Shown one piece after another: positions 12,875 through 13,923 of a DNA stretch of 13,923 bases; the first letter of the stretch is position 1; each line of letters opens with the position of its first letter. The translations under genes were made by a program, and so were the position numbers. The stretch spans positions 1 through 13,923 of the forward strand of contig PLNY01000354.1 in NCBI GenBank assembly GCA_003141915.1, given 5' to 3'. Source of the DNA: Anaerolineae bacterium. Its GTDB lineage: Bacteria > Chloroflexota > Anaerolineae > Anaerolineales > Villigracilaceae. The notes beneath the pieces are model-generated. The model worked only from the letters and a program-made list of their open reading frames with translations. It searched no databases and was not told where the DNA came from.

Positions 12875-13923
12875 CAATCCAGCTTGTCGATCTTCCAATC
12901 GAGACGTGGGCGGATCGGCCCGACGCGCACTTCAGGCCAATGCGTTCCGGGCGCGCCGGAGACATCCACGTTGAAAGCCAGTGCGTTCTCGTCGAGGAAG
13001 TAGCGGCGAACGGCAAACGAGCTGGCGTTGACTCCCAGCGAATAACGGCCTTCGTTGAACAGGTCGGCGGGAAGGATACAGCGGCTGACATATCGTCCGG
13101 CTTTGCGTGCGCTGAACTTCTCAAACTTTTCAGGCTCATCGGTATCGAACGAGGTCAACACATAATCGCCGCGCATGGTGCTGAGATAAAAGCCGACGCG
13201 CAAACCAGTGGTCGGTGCGCTGAGCTGATATTCAAATTCAATGGCAGCTGGTTCGGTCGAGCGAAGCGTATCCACAATATTCCCGCGCATATCTTTCAAT
13301 CTTAATGAGATCGGCATGAACGGCGCAGCCATTTCCGGCACTTCATCTGGTTCCCAGATGCGTTCGCCCGCATCGGCATGTCCGGCAGAAAGATAATAAT
13401 CCACGGCTTCGGCGGTAGGAGCGCGCATCATCAAGCAGCCTTTATCAATCACAAGTGCTTCCTGCGTCCGGCGCAGCACAGCAGACATGTTATGGCTGAC
13501 AAACAAAACCGTCCGTCCCTGTTGCGCTACATCGCCCATCTTGCCGAGGCATTTCTTTTGGAACTCGGCATCGCCCACTGCGAGGACTTCATCCACAACA
13601 AGGATTTCCGGTTCAAGATGTGCGGCGACTGCAAATGCCAGCCGCAGATACATGCCGGACGAATAGCGTTTGACCGGTGTATCAATAAACTGCTCGACCT
13701 CGGAGAAAGCCACGATCTTATCAAACTTTCTTTCGGTCTCGCCGCGCCTCATACCGAGCACCGCGCCGTTGAGGTATATATTTTCACGGCCAGTCAACTC
13801 CGGATGAAAGCCGGTACCAACCTCGAGCAGCGAACCAACCCGTCCGCGCACGGAGACCGTTCCCTTTGTCGGTTCAGTGACGCGCGCCAGAATTTTGAGC
13901 AGAGTGCTTTTGCCCGCGCCGTT
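12874..13923 (-). CDS. wzt: Polysaccharide ABC exporter ATP-binding subunit, Wzt type (5' end missing)
   Basis: The frame is open to the window edge, so the start and the first part of the ATPase are missing; 349 residues are visible. It begins exactly in Walker A (N-G-A-G-K-S-T, residues 1-7 as seen). Then come L-L-E-V-G-T-G-F-H-P-E-L-T-G-R-E-N (32-48), typical of Wzt/TagH/RfbE transporters, the signature Y-S-S-G-M (87-91), Walker B I-L-V-V-D-E (107-112), the D-loop A-V-G-D and the switch H144 in V-S-H-N. From about 185 a C-terminal domain of about 150 residues follows, matching the Wzt_C beta-sandwich that in O8/O9a systems binds the chain end of the exported glycan. The matching permease (Wzm) should lie upstream, outside the window. 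Confidence 0.93.
   Translation of the reverse strand, partial: NGAGKSTLLKILARVTEPTKGTVSVRGRVGSLLEVGTGFHPELTGRENIYLNGAVLGMRRGETERKFDKIVAFSEVEQFIDTPVKRYSSGMYLRLAFAVAAHLEPEILVVDEVLAVGDAEFQKKCLGKMGDVAQQGRTVLFVSHNMSAVLRRTQEALVIDKGCLMMRAPTAEAVDYYLSAGHADAGERIWEPDEVPEMAAPFMPISLRLKDMRGNIVDTLRSTEPAAIEFEYQLSAPTTGLRVGFYLSTMRGDYVLTSFDTDEPEKFEKFSARKAGRYVSRCILPADLFNEGRYSLGVNASSFAVRRYFLDENALAFNVDVSGAPGTHWPEVRVGPIRPRLDWKIDKLD

Noticed and set aside
12670..13305. Plus-strand open frame of 211 codons across the exporter/capsule gene junction
   Set aside because: It is opposite two well supported genes and shows no domain.

Overview
All supported genes lie on the minus strand, so the window reads from right (13923) to left (1). 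It is one long surface-glycan locus with almost no space between genes: most junctions in the right two thirds are 1-4 nt overlaps or gaps of 2-20 nt. The organism is most likely a bacterium with about 50% GC and short dispersed palindromic repeats. The gene set and repeat types fit Chloroflexota (Anaerolineae-like), but this placement is an inference from style, not proven by a marker gene.

Right part (13923-9568): the ATP-binding subunit of a polysaccharide ABC exporter (Wzt type, cut at its Walker A motif by the window edge), a KpsC/KpsS-like capsule synthesis protein, a SAM-dependent methyltransferase and a PAPS-dependent sulfotransferase. Middle (9564-3800): a PseB-type UDP-GlcNAc 4,6-dehydratase, an RmlD-like SDR reductase, a GT-C multi-pass membrane glycosyltransferase, a NeuB/PseI-family nonulosonate synthase and a GT4 glycosyltransferase. 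Left part (3788-28): a small LapA-domain membrane protein, a FabG/PhaB-type ketoreductase, an AAC(3)-family N-acyltransferase, a DUF4910/M28-like metallohydrolase with a winged-helix tail, and a second LapA-domain paralogue. A start codon with seven codons of a possible further gene is at the left edge.

Together the genes suggest synthesis and export of an acidic, modified surface polysaccharide. A nucleotide-activated 6-deoxy amino sugar comes from PseB and a nonulosonic acid from the NeuB-family enzyme; glycosyltransferases assemble the chain; methyl and sulfate groups, and possibly an N-acyl group such as 3-hydroxybutyryl, decorate it; a Wzm/Wzt exporter moves it out. Several partner enzymes expected for nonulosonates (aminotransferase, hydrolysing epimerase, CMP transferase) and the Wzm permease are not in the window.

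The three widest gaps (1695-1811, 2568-2673, 3433-3518) are each occupied largely or wholly by a palindromic repeat of the kind dispersed in bacterial genomes. No tRNA, rRNA, CRISPR array, integrase or transposase was seen, and no gene-free stretch exceeds 300 bases.
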